Positions 1 to 8,946 of a stretch of DNA of 12,965 nucleotides are shown here, piece after piece. Source of the DNA: Pleurotus djamor. Its lineage: Eukaryota; Basidiomycota; Agaricomycetes; Agaricales; Pleurotaceae. The stretch covers positions 1 through 12,965 of the forward strand of contig JAPEVF010001173.1 in NCBI GenBank assembly GCA_029747585.1. Direction: 5' to 3'. The notes under the pieces were generated by a model. The model was not told the origin of the DNA, ran no database searches, and saw only the letters and a list, made by a program, of their open reading frames with translations. Both the position numbers and the translations under genes were made by a program. How positions within the stretch are numbered: position 1 is the first letter of the stretch; each line of letters begins with the position of its first letter.

Positions 1-909
1 TACGTTTCAAGACATGTGTGACGAATCAGACAGCGGCGGCCGCAGGATGGGCTACATGGTTCTAGTTAGGTGGAAATGAACAGTCAGAGCGCACGAAGGC
101 TCGCCTCTACATCAAAAGTTGGGTTCCTAACATGTTCTGACACGGTGAAAGAATTCGGCACTGATTGATCCAGGATATTGCTACTGATTTCTGGTGTTCA
201 GAGACAACAACTACGCGTTATCGCAGTGGTACCCCTCACCGACATTGGAGTCTCAACATTGCTAGGTGAAGGCGGCGATGGATTCCGCCAAAAAGTCCTG
301 AAGAGCTCGAGTTGCCATCGCCGTCTACCCTTCTCCTGGAAACTCCGTTTTAACCCCTTCGTAGCGGGTCTAGAAACGGTCAGCATCCATCTAAAAGCCC
401 GGGTAAATCACCAACCTTCAGAAAATCGACAAATTCCTGTCTCATTGTGGCCTGTTGAAGCCGCTTCCACGGGCTTTTACACGTGCTTGGCTAGGATATA
501 CGGACATATACAGCGAAAAGCCTTGCAACTCGGTCTGCCGCTATGTAAAAAAATACAACTGTGACATAAGATGTAAGTAAGTAACCTCCGTGGAGAATTC
601 GCTTCTACACCAAGCACTGGCGCGTACCGTCTGTTTGCGTATGCTGCCTGTGCTTCCCCCGGACCGCAGGACCCCACCTTTCCCTCCAAACGGATATAAC
701 GTTGAAACCCCACACGGGCCACCAGCTTACTTCCTCACTTGTGACCCCCTTCTCGCTTCACACGTATCACCAATGCGTATAACGTATACTCTATGCTCAT
801 TAGGCTCTATCTGCGGAAGCCCATGCTCCCATGAGAGCGTCCGGTTAAAGGCCGCCTTGGTGCCAATATTGATCTTTCTTGCCTCCCCACTTCCTTCTCG
901 CGAGATATC
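1..909. other. No gene recognised; promoter side of permease gene
   Basis: I see no credible gene here. Short open frames exist on both strands, for example a 62-codon minus-strand frame at 198-386 rich in Arg, Pro and Ser, and plus-strand frames at 178-564 and from 590. None shows a family motif or a convincing splice structure. The 3' part should be the promoter and 5' leader of the permease gene. A CCAAT pentamer lies at 863-867. A pyrimidine-rich stretch at 871-900 ends about 10 bases before the ATG at 910, the usual layout of fungal core promoters. Confidence 0.5.
863..900 (+). promoter_or_regulatory. CCAAT box and CT-rich tract before permease ATG
   Basis: CCAAT at 863-867 is followed by a C/T-dominated run at 871-900, immediately upstream of the chosen start codon at 910. 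CT-rich blocks just upstream of the start are typical of filamentous-fungal promoters without a strong TATA box. The role is inferred from position only. Confidence 0.35.
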
Positions 910-3397
910 ATGGCTGTCCAAGGGACTACAGGTCAAGCACCGTGGTTTTTCATTCTCATCTGCCTTCTTTCTGACATGTCTCTCAGGCTCCCAGCTGTCT
1001 AGAAGTCAATGGGCATTCGCATTTAGTCTCGTCACCTCTCTATTCTTCACATGTGAGTTTCCAAGGGTTGATTGGCTTTTTACCTCTTTTCTTATATTGG
1101 AATGCTTGGAATGCAGGGGGCTTTGCCTACGGGGTTTGTCACCATGAGCATAATCTGTCAACCACGCCTAATTTGATTGCGTTTAGCTCCTTGACGTCCT
1201 CAATGCCCATTTTCAACACATTTTCAACATATCCAAGACACGCTCTACACTCCTCCAGTTTGCGTACTTCGTACGTGCGTGTTCTCTCCCCAATGAACGG
1301 AGCCTGATGGCCTGCGAACCAGGGAGCGTATATCTTCTTTGCACCGTTTGCGGGCATGTTTGTGAGTTGAAGCTACATCACTCTATACCGTTTGTCACTT
1401 ATCCCATACGTATTCCATCCAGATGAGAAGATATGGTTACAAGGTCAGTCAGACCCGGTGCCGTGAATCACGGATAGAGAGGCGATTTCGGATGGATTTA
1501 CAATTTACAATTTACAGAAAGGAATCCACCTTGGGTTATCGCTATACAGTCTCGGTGTGTCCTTCCCGTCGTGGTGATGACATCGCATCAACTAAATTCG
1601 CTCACTCGCTATCGCCTTCGCTTCTTCAGGTGCTATCTTCTTCTGGCCTTCCGCCAAGTTCCAACAGTATGGCGGATTCGTAGGCTGCACGTTCGTCATC
1701 GGTGAGTCTAACGTTTACTTAACCTTCCCTATCTCCCTATCTGTTTCGTTGTCTCATCCGATATCCGATAACCTCATCCTCACTCCTTCCTACTACTACC
1801 TCCCACACACAGGTTGCGGCCTCGCCACCCTCGAAGTCGCCGCCAACTCCTACATCGCCGTGCTGGGTTCCCCGAAACACGCCGCGGCGAGGTTGAACTT
1901 TAGTCAAGGATTCCAAGGCGTCGCGAGCTTCACCGGGCCACTTATCGCCGCGCGGTGGTTCTTCCAAGGCGAGAATGCTACGAAGCTAGATACTGTCCAA
2001 TGGTACGTACGTCTTTTCTGGGTTCTGGGTTCTCAGCTTGAGCTTGGGCTTGGGCTTGAGTTTCATGTTATATGTGGATGGGTCCTCATGGGTGTGCTTT
2101 TTAATTTTTAATTTTTTAATTTTTGAAGGGTGTACCTCGCTGTTGCGGGATTGGGGTTGGTGCTGAATGTGCTGTTTTAGTGAGTGTTTTTCGATAGCTG
2201 GAATGTCGTGGTTATACCAATAGCTCTGACCAATGACTGTATCATGTAGCTTTTGTCCGTTGCCTGAGATTACGGAGGAAGCACTTGCTGCTGAGATCCA
2301 TGAATTTGGGTTGGAGGGTGATAAGGAACCGTTTTGGAAGCAGTATCGGTGTATTTTGGGGTTTGTGGCTCAGATGTGTTATGTGTGAGTGCTCCCTCAA
2401 CGTTAGCTTGTTTTTGTTCAATGGCCGTGGTGACTGATTGAGTTATGGATGGTTGGATGTAGTGGTGCGCAAGTCGGCGTGGCGTCGTTCGTCGTGAACT
2501 TTCTGAGCGATCATGGGTTGGGTATCAGCCCCTCGAAAGCGAGTACGATGTTCTCGTTGTGTCAGGTTACCTTTACTGTCGGGCGGTACGTCAACCATCC
2601 AAAGTTCATTGTATTTATCTTGAGCTAACTAACCCTAACGCATAGGTTCGTCGGCGTATTAATCCTCCAATTCATCGACCCCGCACTACTCCTGTCGTTC
2701 TACGCCATCTGTTGCACGCTTTTCTCCTTGCTGGTAGCACTCCTTCCGGGATGGAGTGCGGTGGGGTGTTTGTATGCGCTTTTCTTCTTTGAGTCGATAT
2801 GTTACCCCGTACGTCCTTTCTCTCCTTGGTGTGTAATTGTAATTCTCATTGATCTGAATCGCGTTTGTGATGTGATAGTGCATATTCACGCTGGGGACGA
2901 AGAACTTGGGGATACACACGAAGCAAGGGTCCGCGTTGATTGTCATGGTACGGTACCCCTCTAATTCAAATTCAAACCTTTGTCAATGGAATATGGAGTA
3001 TACTGATCCACATGAGTAGGGAGTGGGAGGTGGTGCATGGTATCCCCCTGCACAAGGAGCTCTAGCCGATCGAGTGTCGAGCCAACGCTCTTACTTAGTG
3101 CCGTTTACTGGGTATGTCGTTATGGCCATATATGCCATGTAAGCCCCAACCTCATCCTTGCTCACCATTTCGCAGTGGCTGATTTCGTATTTTTTCAATT
3201 TCGAATCCAGCGGTCTTGTCATCCACCAATCCGTCGAAGATCAATTTCGTTTCCGCAATGTCGATGAAAAGGTGGTACACCATGATAACGATGGTGTTGA
3301 GGAACACTCACGCGCGAGGTCAATCACGAGTGAAGGTGAGGAAGACAAGGAAAAGACGAGTGAGGATTATATTGAAGTAGCACGGAGTGTATCGTAA
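910..3397 (+). CDS. L-fucose permease-like MFS sugar/H+ symporter
   Basis: Predicted plasma-membrane sugar:proton symporter of the FHS (FucP, fucose-galactose-glucose) group of the major facilitator superfamily. Sixteen exons: 910-931, 987-1052, 1117-1133, 1187-1270, 1323-1361, 1423-1443, 1518-1554, 1630-1701, 1813-2002, 2129-2179, 2250-2384, 2463-2585, 2646-2808, 2879-2947, 3020-3138 and 3211-3397. Every junction keeps phase and gives 464 aa, normal for the family. Seen in order: SLVTSLFFTWGFAYG (21-35), LLDVLN with Asp38, MRRYGYKKG (77-85), CGLATLEVAANSY with Glu127, RLNFSQ with Asn148, then FTLGTKNLGI and GGGAWYPPAQG. Asp38, Glu127 and Asn148 match the transport residues of E. coli FucP (D46, E135, N162). 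A charged, disordered tail follows the last helix. The start is set by exon 1, MAVQGTT, splicing in phase. Sugar specificity cannot be read from sequence; some relatives take glucose or galactose. Confidence 0.9.
1496..1516 (+). repeat. ATTTACA x3 at an intron acceptor
   Basis: Three perfect tandem copies of ATTTACA form the end of the permease intron 1444-1517. The last copy supplies the ACAG acceptor in front of exon 1518-1554. Only the final copy is followed by G, so the splice site stays unique. Confidence 0.85.
2034..2125 (+). repeat. Low-complexity repeats inside permease intron
   Basis: Within the intron 2003-2128 of the permease gene there are two repetitive blocks. One is built from GCTTGGG/GCTTGAG units around 2034-2060. 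The other is TTAATTTTT-type repeats at 2101-2125, just before the acceptor. They probably explain why this is the longest intron of the gene (126 bp). Confidence 0.7.
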
Positions 3398-3529
3398 TCT
3401 GGGAGAGTATAGTTTTTCACGGCTCCAGAATGAATGATCTATCTTTTTTCCTTTTTTTTTTTTGGATTGTTCACGCGCCGGGTTGAGTGTATGGAAGGAG
3501 CATGGAATTCTCAAGAACGACGGGGGAAT
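3398..3529. terminator. Shared 3' region between convergent genes
   Basis: This 132-bp gap separates the stop codons of the permease (plus) and GOT1 (minus), so both 3' UTRs and polyadenylation sites must lie in or overlap it. A T-rich run near 3441-3464 is the only obvious compositional signal. No discrete terminator can be defined by eye. Confidence 0.35.
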
Positions 3530-4399
3530 TCATACAGCAGATGTACGCGACCCGGCTAGCCGATCTATAATCTACACCAAAATATCGTATCAACGAGCAT
3601 GTTGATATTAGCATAACAGAGACGACGGGGAGGGAGGGGAAAGGAAACGCACCCCACTTATGTATGGTAGTGAGAGCAAGTTGCCAATGAAGGGCAGTTG
3701 GCGGAGGAATGTGATGATAACCGGGAAGAAGTCACTGCGGAAAAGAAAAAAAAACAATGTGACGTGGTTAGTTGGTGTTTCTCATCGCGTGTGAGACTGC
3801 GTAGGGATATGCATAGCAAAGAGACGTGGCCATAGTTAGAACACGGCCGTAGAACACAAGCATAGTCATAGTCACGGCCATGAAGCATGTAAAAGCCAGA
3901 CGCAAAAGAAGAGAAAGTAGAAAGTAGAAAGTAAAAAGTGGGACGCACCCAAACAGATTCAAAAACCCAAACACCTCCACCACCACCCCAATAAACGGCC
4001 ACTTCAAGAAAACAAGCAGTATGCCACCGAGGAAGCAGACTGTACCCCTGATTTTCTGTTTGCGGGCGAAGAAGTAGAATGTTTTTTGGGGGCCGATTAT
4101 TAAGGTGATTCCAGAGAGGAAGAGTAGCTGTAGAAACGAGAAACGAGAAACGAGAATGATAATGAGAATGAGAATGATAATTAACAAGGAGTAATGCGTG
4201 TAGACGTACATTACCAAGCGCAAGGAGCGCACCGTCGAAGAAGAGCACGATGCCTAGCATCATGAAGAGTCCACCGAAGGACGTGAGAGCGACACCAATT
4301 TCTGCGCAGAGTTCGTCGAACCGTCAGTTACAATTCATCGAGTGAAGGAGTGGGAGTGGGTGGTTGAGGAGACGTACTTTGCGCGTCGGAGAGCCACAT
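3530..4399 (-). CDS. GOT1: Golgi transport protein Got1
   Basis: Small tetraspanning membrane protein of ER-derived and Golgi vesicles, family Got1/Sft2, which helps ER-to-Golgi transport and vesicle fusion. Five exons in coding order: 4399-4378, 4301-4210, 4127-3949, 3734-3653 and 3571-3530. They join in phase to 138 aa, the same size as yeast Got1 as I recall it. Seen: MWLSDAQKIGVALTSFG at the N-terminus, four hydrophobic segments (about 8-25, 28-46, 68-84 and 85-103), the family segment LSGITLIIGPQKTFYFF between helices, WPFIGVVVEVFGF, and the C-terminal signature DRLAGSRTSAV. Introns are 76, 82, 214 and 81 bp; the third is unusually long for this window. The gene is convergent with the permease, with 132 bp between stops. 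A purine run on the plus strand (pyrimidine in the sense direction) lies about 33 bp upstream of the start and suggests a CT-box promoter. Confidence 0.94.
3914..3938 (-). repeat. AAAGTAG tandem repeat in GOT1 intron 3
   Basis: Two perfect AAAGTAG units (3914-3927) and degenerate following copies lie shortly after the donor site of GOT1 intron 3 (3948-3735). In the sense strand this reads as CTTTCTA-type pyrimidine repeats. Confidence 0.75.
4134..4178 (-). repeat. AAACGAG x3 and AATGAK x4 in GOT1 intron 2
   Basis: Three perfect AAACGAG copies (4134-4154) are followed by four hexamers AATGAT, AATGAG, AATGAG and AATGAT (4155-4178). Together they fill more than half of the 82-bp GOT1 intron 2 (4209-4128), next to its acceptor. 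Confidence 0.88.
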
Positions 4400-4431
4400 T
4401 GTTGAGTAAATGCGTACGATGGAAAGTAGGT

Positions 4432-4469
4432 AAGAAGAAGAAGAAGAGGAAGAGGAAGAAGAAAGAGGC
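4432..4469 (-). promoter_or_regulatory. Pyrimidine tract upstream of GOT1
   Basis: The plus strand is almost purely A/G here, so in the GOT1 direction it is a CTTCTT-rich tract ending about 33 bases before the start codon at 4399. Such CT-boxes near the transcription start are common in steadily expressed fungal genes. The function is inferred from position. Confidence 0.5.
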
Positions 4470-5604
4470 GGCGGACGGCTTGTGCAATGTCAATGTTGGA
4501 TTCTCTCGCCGGCGAGCGTCGTGTCATGGCGTCAATACCACGTGACGTACATATCAGCCCCCTCTTATAACAGGAGAGAGGCCCCTTACCCCCATTGGTA
4601 CGCTAGTACGAGTCATATCCACATCCATATATACTCACGACCATATATACCCCCACACTTCTACCAACGGACTCCCAGGCGGTGACGACAGTGTGAAATG
4701 AACTTGCGGCGGAAGCAGCAACGGACGCTGGCGAGAAGAACTTGGGGGACGTGAGGTGGAGAGTGGAGAATGACTCGGAGTGTTGAGATCTTGATGGAGG
4801 AGGTTGTTTGGTGTTTTTGGTGGGAGATAGCATCAGCATAATCAGCGGAGGGGTGGTGAGACAGATTCTCGAAGGCACCTTCAAGTTGTCACATCACTGT
4901 TGTATGACATGGTAGTCTTCCTGGTTACGTTTTAACTTTTACTTCCCGGTTCAACGTTCAACGTCCAGAGTTACAAGTTGCGAGTTACAGCGTTCAGTGT
5001 CAGTACTCAGCATCGGTCATGCCAGCAACGTGATGCTTCTAAGTATTACACCGCCACCCAAGCACCCCGCTGCCTCCATGAAGGGCCTCAAGAAAACTCT
5101 GGTTCGTTTTTCTGTGACCGTGTACAGGCCTCCTCTTAACATGTTTACTTCTATGGTATGTTTATGTTTCTTCGATTATGAGGTGACATTTGGGAGCGTG
5201 GAGAGGACTCCCGCCGTCGGGCTAAGTATAATCGTTTCGATCGCATCTTGAAGCTACAGGTAAGTCATCTACTCTAGACGGACGATATCAGATAGACATA
5301 TCATATCATATCGAGAGTAGCGTTTGCAAGTTGTACCCTGATTTTTCGCAACGAATATACTCTACATTTGTACCTACTTATAGTATTTCCCCACCACGAG
5401 CGCGATACCAAGCATATCATATCCAAGTGCAAACTTCAAGTTCATGTTCATGCCTACCAAAAGCAAAAGCAATGCAATCGCAAANTTTTTTATACGGTAG
5501 GACTCCTCTAACTCTATTAAACACGGTGGCGGGAGTGTGGATTTTTACTATTTAGCATTTTGGAGGAGCGTGCGTCGTGCGAGCCAAGGTGAAGGTGGCT
5601 GGTG
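4470..5604. other. No confident gene; possible small or degraded ORFs
   Basis: The part next to GOT1 is its upstream region. Beyond it I cannot support a gene. A minus-strand frame at 4603-4884 (93 codons, Ser/Pro/Thr-rich) and an overlapping minus frame of similar length are both open, which argues against either being real. A plus-strand frame at 4997-5251 and a hydrophobic minus-strand frame ending at 5374 have no family motif. A short ATATC repeat lies at about 5295-5312. Position 5485 is N. The region may hold the C-terminal part of the relic gene to its right. Confidence 0.4.
5485..5485. other. Ambiguous base N
   Basis: The only non-ACGT position in the window. It sits beside a run of T, a typical place for uncertain base calling, and it breaks any reading frame assessment across 5480-5490. 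Confidence 0.99.
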
Positions 5605-6476
5605 TCAGATGTGGAGGGCTTCACGGAGCTCGAGGTCGTTGAGGTTGGAGCTATTGTAGCTATTGGAGCTAGAGAGGAGGGCGTAATAAAATTATAAAAC
5701 GTCGACGTCTCTGGGGGCGGTGGGCCATTGGTGGATCGCGTCGTCAATTGGTCGGGTCGGCCTCGTATTGAGGCACAGTGTGCATGGCCATTCTTACCGG
5801 GTATAAGCGAGAGGTAACGGTAACGGGAAAAGGACAGACATCAACTCACGCAGACGCTAGTTCTTCTCTGTCCCATTTGGCAACGTATAATGATTCACCA
5901 TTCAGTTCTTTGTACCTTTGGTTGTTGTTGCACGGGGGTTGGGTGGTAATTGGCAAGAACCCACTGGCAGGTAGGTTCGGATAGAGTACGCGTATACGCT
6001 CGATATGATATCATGGGGCTGCAGATACTTTGGGATGATGCATGGTGCACCGCACGCCCTCTGCTGAAAAATGGGATACGATATCGGGGGCTGGGGGGGT
6101 GAAGAGGACGGGCTTGGCGAGGAGGAGAGAACAGATGAGCAAGTAAGTAGCAGGGGGTGTATGGATAATGCATATGACTTGCCACTCCCTGGTTGACCGG
6201 TGAGAAGGACCAAGCGACATCATTAGAGGCTTGTGGGCTTGGATGCGAAGGATGTGTTGGCGAATGTCGACGAGGGTAGTGTTGCCTGATGATCGATGAA
6301 TATACGAATATACGAATACTCGGCCACGAGTGAATGGGAGGAATCGGGAATCTGGAATCTGGAATGGAGGTGAATAAGATCGTTTTTACCCCCCAGAACG
6401 TGTCCCAAGGTCCCTGACGACGTCGTATGGAACATCCAAGTTGTGAGACCATTCAGTACGTACATAAGGCGGACAT
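5605..6476 (-). pseudogene. Relic of P-loop ATPase-like gene, frame-broken
   Basis: Protein-like pieces occur in one direction but in different frames. A possible start, ATG at 6476-6474, splices over 6463-6414 into a frame with LGHVLGGKNDLIHLHSRF. A second frame from about 6274 has LVDIRQHILRIQAHKPLMM. One base later, in a third frame (6213-6166), comes VLLTGQPGSGKSYAL, a good Walker A motif. The second frame then resumes with YLLICSLLLAKPVLF (6145-6101) and, after a stop at 6013-6011, RYKELNGESLYVAKWD (from 5917). A possible donor at 5849 joins in phase to an acceptor at 5669 and a short tail ending at 5605. Basidiomycete genomes carry many genes with a VxxTGQPGxGKS P-loop, some crinkler- or NTPase-like. 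I infer a decayed copy of that kind. A 57-bp intron (GTGCGG donor) could remove the stop, so a spliced, altered product is not excluded. Confidence 0.42.
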
Positions 6477-6797
6477 GGGTTTATGAAGGAGAAACGGTTA
6501 GACTCGTATTGGACGAGTTGTCTTGTGTTGTGCGCTTCGAGACAGGGCGTTGGATGTAGATTGGGAGGATTTGCGTATTGGATGCAGGTATAAGTAGAGT
6601 ACTAGGTACAATATAGGGCAAGGCACCGGTGCACGAAATGGGGGGATACAAGTACAGCCAGGAGCGGAGAAAATGAATAATGAGAGTCTGATAACGAACG
6701 TCTTTCCAAGTTGAGTATGCATGTACATAAGTATCCTGAATCTATGGTCATGGTCTTAGCCGGTATATAATGAACATGAGAGAGAGACAGAGGCACG
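6477..6797. other. 3' flank of coiled-coil gene; no gene seen
   Basis: The stretch lies between the relic gene and the stop codon of the coiled-coil gene at 6798, and it should contain that gene's 3' UTR. Short minus-strand open frames (for example 6498-6728) have no motif, and I do not call them. Confidence 0.45.
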
Positions 6798-8946
6798 CTA
6801 ATTCCCATTCTTCGCGGCCACAACCCTCTCATACGACTCCCTCAACGGATTCCTCTTTGCCAGAACGGTCATGTGTGGTTGGAGATACAACGGCGGCAAC
6901 AGCGGATGCCGTTTCTCCGGATCCTGATATGGATTGACTCTCGGGAAGAAGGCGACCTTTTGTGGGGTCGTCGGGCGGGTGATAGCGGGAATTTGGGCGA
7001 GTGAGGAGATTGCTGCTGAGGAGGAAGATGTGGAGAGGGAGTAACCGCGAGTGCCATGGCCGCGACTTCATCTTCCGAATTGTCACCGCGGAAAATCCGT
7101 GAAGGTGGGCGACTTCCTCGCGTCCGGCTGCTGCCCCTACGTCGTTGCGGATAGGTACGTTCGCCGTCGGATCCACTTCCCTCTTGCCAATCCTTGACCT
7201 CTTCGGCACTAAGAACCTTTCCCTTCGCGGATTTCGGAGGTTCGGTTTTGGACTCCAAAGCTTGTTTTCCGCTCCGTAGAAGATCGTCTATCAGTGATTT
7301 GATTCTCTTGTACACGACATCGCTATCTTCTGGTTCGCTATCGTCGTCGTCATCATCCTCATCATCTGGTGGTTCGTCGTCCGGGCCATAGGATGATTTG
7401 ACTGCGCGGTAAGCTTGAGGAGGGAGGATTAGCCTGGACTCTCGTAACTTCCTTCGGAGTTCTCTGATTTCTTTAGCTTGCTTATGCTTCGTAGCTTCCA
7501 AGGATGCATTGATAGCAAGTAAAGAACGGTTGGAGATTTCAAGATCTTCAATCTGTGTACGTACCAAGGTAAGCACGCTGATGTTTGAGTAACATAGACC
7601 ATCCGCACCTTACGATCAGATTTAGCCCTTGCCCGAGCCTGACGTTCATCATTATATCCATCTTCATCATCATCGAGCGCATGGTCACTGTCTCCAGAGA
7701 CGTTGGCATCGCTCATCTCAACATGTCGCACAAGGTCATCTAATGTAGAACGAAGTCGGTCGTGATCGTGAAATTCATGCTTGCCATTCAAATGTGGCGT
7801 GGATGCGTTACTTGGACTAGTGGTATTCGAGTCGCCCGACGGGGCGTATTGAACGGAAGATCGTGATATAGACACAGACGATTTCGAGGATACAGAAAGC
7901 GAAGACATAGGTGGGGACTGAGGGGGAAGGGGTATAGATGCAGGATCAACCTTGGAAGCAGTGGGGGAACGGTTATCATTATTATTATGGGCACGAAAGG
8001 GTTGGTAATGGTGGGACCTGATGGAAGGTGGGCTTGGTCGGGATGGTGCATAGCGATGTGGGTTGGCTGCTGGCGTGGCTGTTGTTATGGGGTAGATAGG
8101 CATCGACAGGTTCGGTGAAGGGGGTGTCGACGAGAGTACCACGCTCGAAGCTGAGGGGGCTCTGGGACGACCAGGAGGAGACCGCAGCGACCCCTGCGAG
8201 TTGCTAGGTAGGTTAGGAAGTTCCGTAGTGACTTGCTTCGCGAGCCCCGACACTTTTGCCTTGATCTTGACGCCAGAAATGACAGAGCTTGCATCGGGTT
8301 CAGGAGTTTGGTTGAATCTCGAAGGGGGAGCTACGGGGGATGCTGAGCGTGACGACGGTTGGGACTGGTGCAGGGATGCCAGCGAAGCTGCGTGCTGCAA
8401 CGATACGCTCCCGTGACGAGCCCGCGTCCTATTCAAGGGTCCTGCATCCGAAGCGACGCTAGTTAAAGACCTCTGGCGCGGTTCCGAGCTAATCCCAATG
8501 ACAGAATGGGCCGTCTGTGGCCGTAGTGTCCGTACTTTCGCCAAAGTCCTGGGCTGTGAGTGCGTAGGCGAATCACCGCGTTCTGGTGGCTTCAATGAGC
8601 TTGATTTGAACGGAGACGTCGGTCGGGGCGTTGGACTCGAGTTGATGCCAGCAACACTTCTTTCACGCCGAACCGCGACCGTGCTGGACTTTGAGGTGGT
8701 GGAAACTACGCTTGCGGCTTTTCGGACTGAAGTAGCAGTTGCGGTGATTTTGGCCTTGGGTTTTGTCATCACTGTCGTCGTTGTTGTCGTTGTCGGTGGG
8801 GAGTGGGGTTTGAAGGGAGACGTGGGTCGTGACCTCGGGGCATCGTTCTGATTGAATCTGACGGTGGCCTGATAGAATTACGAACTGAGAAATTCCAAGA
8901 GATGCAAACGCGAAGGCGGTACCTTTCTTCGAAGAACGGCCTCCAT
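6798..8946 (-). CDS. Uncharacterised disordered coiled-coil protein
   Basis: I do not recognise this family by name. Four exons in coding order: 8946-8923, 8868-7609, 7552-7087 and 7015-6798. All are phase-consistent and give 655 aa. Exon 1 encodes only MEAVLRRK. The model adds a stretch with RPTSPFK, which recurs a few dozen residues later and supports the upstream exon. Residues 9-400 are Ser/Pro/Thr-rich and probably disordered. An acidic patch ends exon 2. Residues 429-468 form a likely coiled coil (LEISNRSLLAINASLEATKH, then EIRELRRKLRESR). An Asp/Glu run follows (about 486-505), then another helix (about 507-530). The last exon reads FFPRVNPYQDPEKRHPLLPP and ends AAKNGN; the 71-bp intron 7086-7016 connects it in frame. 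Without that intron the frame would end in an Arg-rich stretch and this conserved-looking C-terminus would be lost. Introns are 54, 56 and 71 bp. A scaffold or cytoskeletal role is possible but unproven. Confidence 0.72.

Noticed and set aside
3116..3178. Apparent one-base frameshift at the last permease intron, when the acceptor at 3175 is used before TGG
   Set aside because: Using the later acceptor (CCAG ending at 3210) with the GTAAGC donor at 3139 restores phase and gives AIGLVIHQSVEDQ, a family-like ending, so no frameshift is needed.
3658..4263. 201-codon minus-strand open frame
   Set aside because: It reads through GOT1 exons in the wrong frame and through introns 2 and 3. Only its first residues coincide with Got1; it is an artefact of intron readthrough.
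4603..4884. Ser/Pro/Thr-rich 93-codon minus-strand frame
   Set aside because: An overlapping minus frame is equally open, there is no motif, and I could not find a consistent exon structure.
5895..6452. 185-codon minus-strand open frame
   Set aside because: Low-complexity Ser/Pro/His/Arg composition without motifs. The recognisable protein pieces of this region lie mainly in the other two minus frames.
7194..7391. Plus-strand Ser-rich frame
   Set aside because: Antisense of the Asp-rich run in the coiled-coil protein; GAY codons read backwards as Ser codons.
8498..8851. Plus-strand frame of 117 codons opposite the coiled-coil gene
   Set aside because: Antisense shadow of the Ser/Pro/Thr-rich coding exon, whose composition suppresses stops on the other strand.
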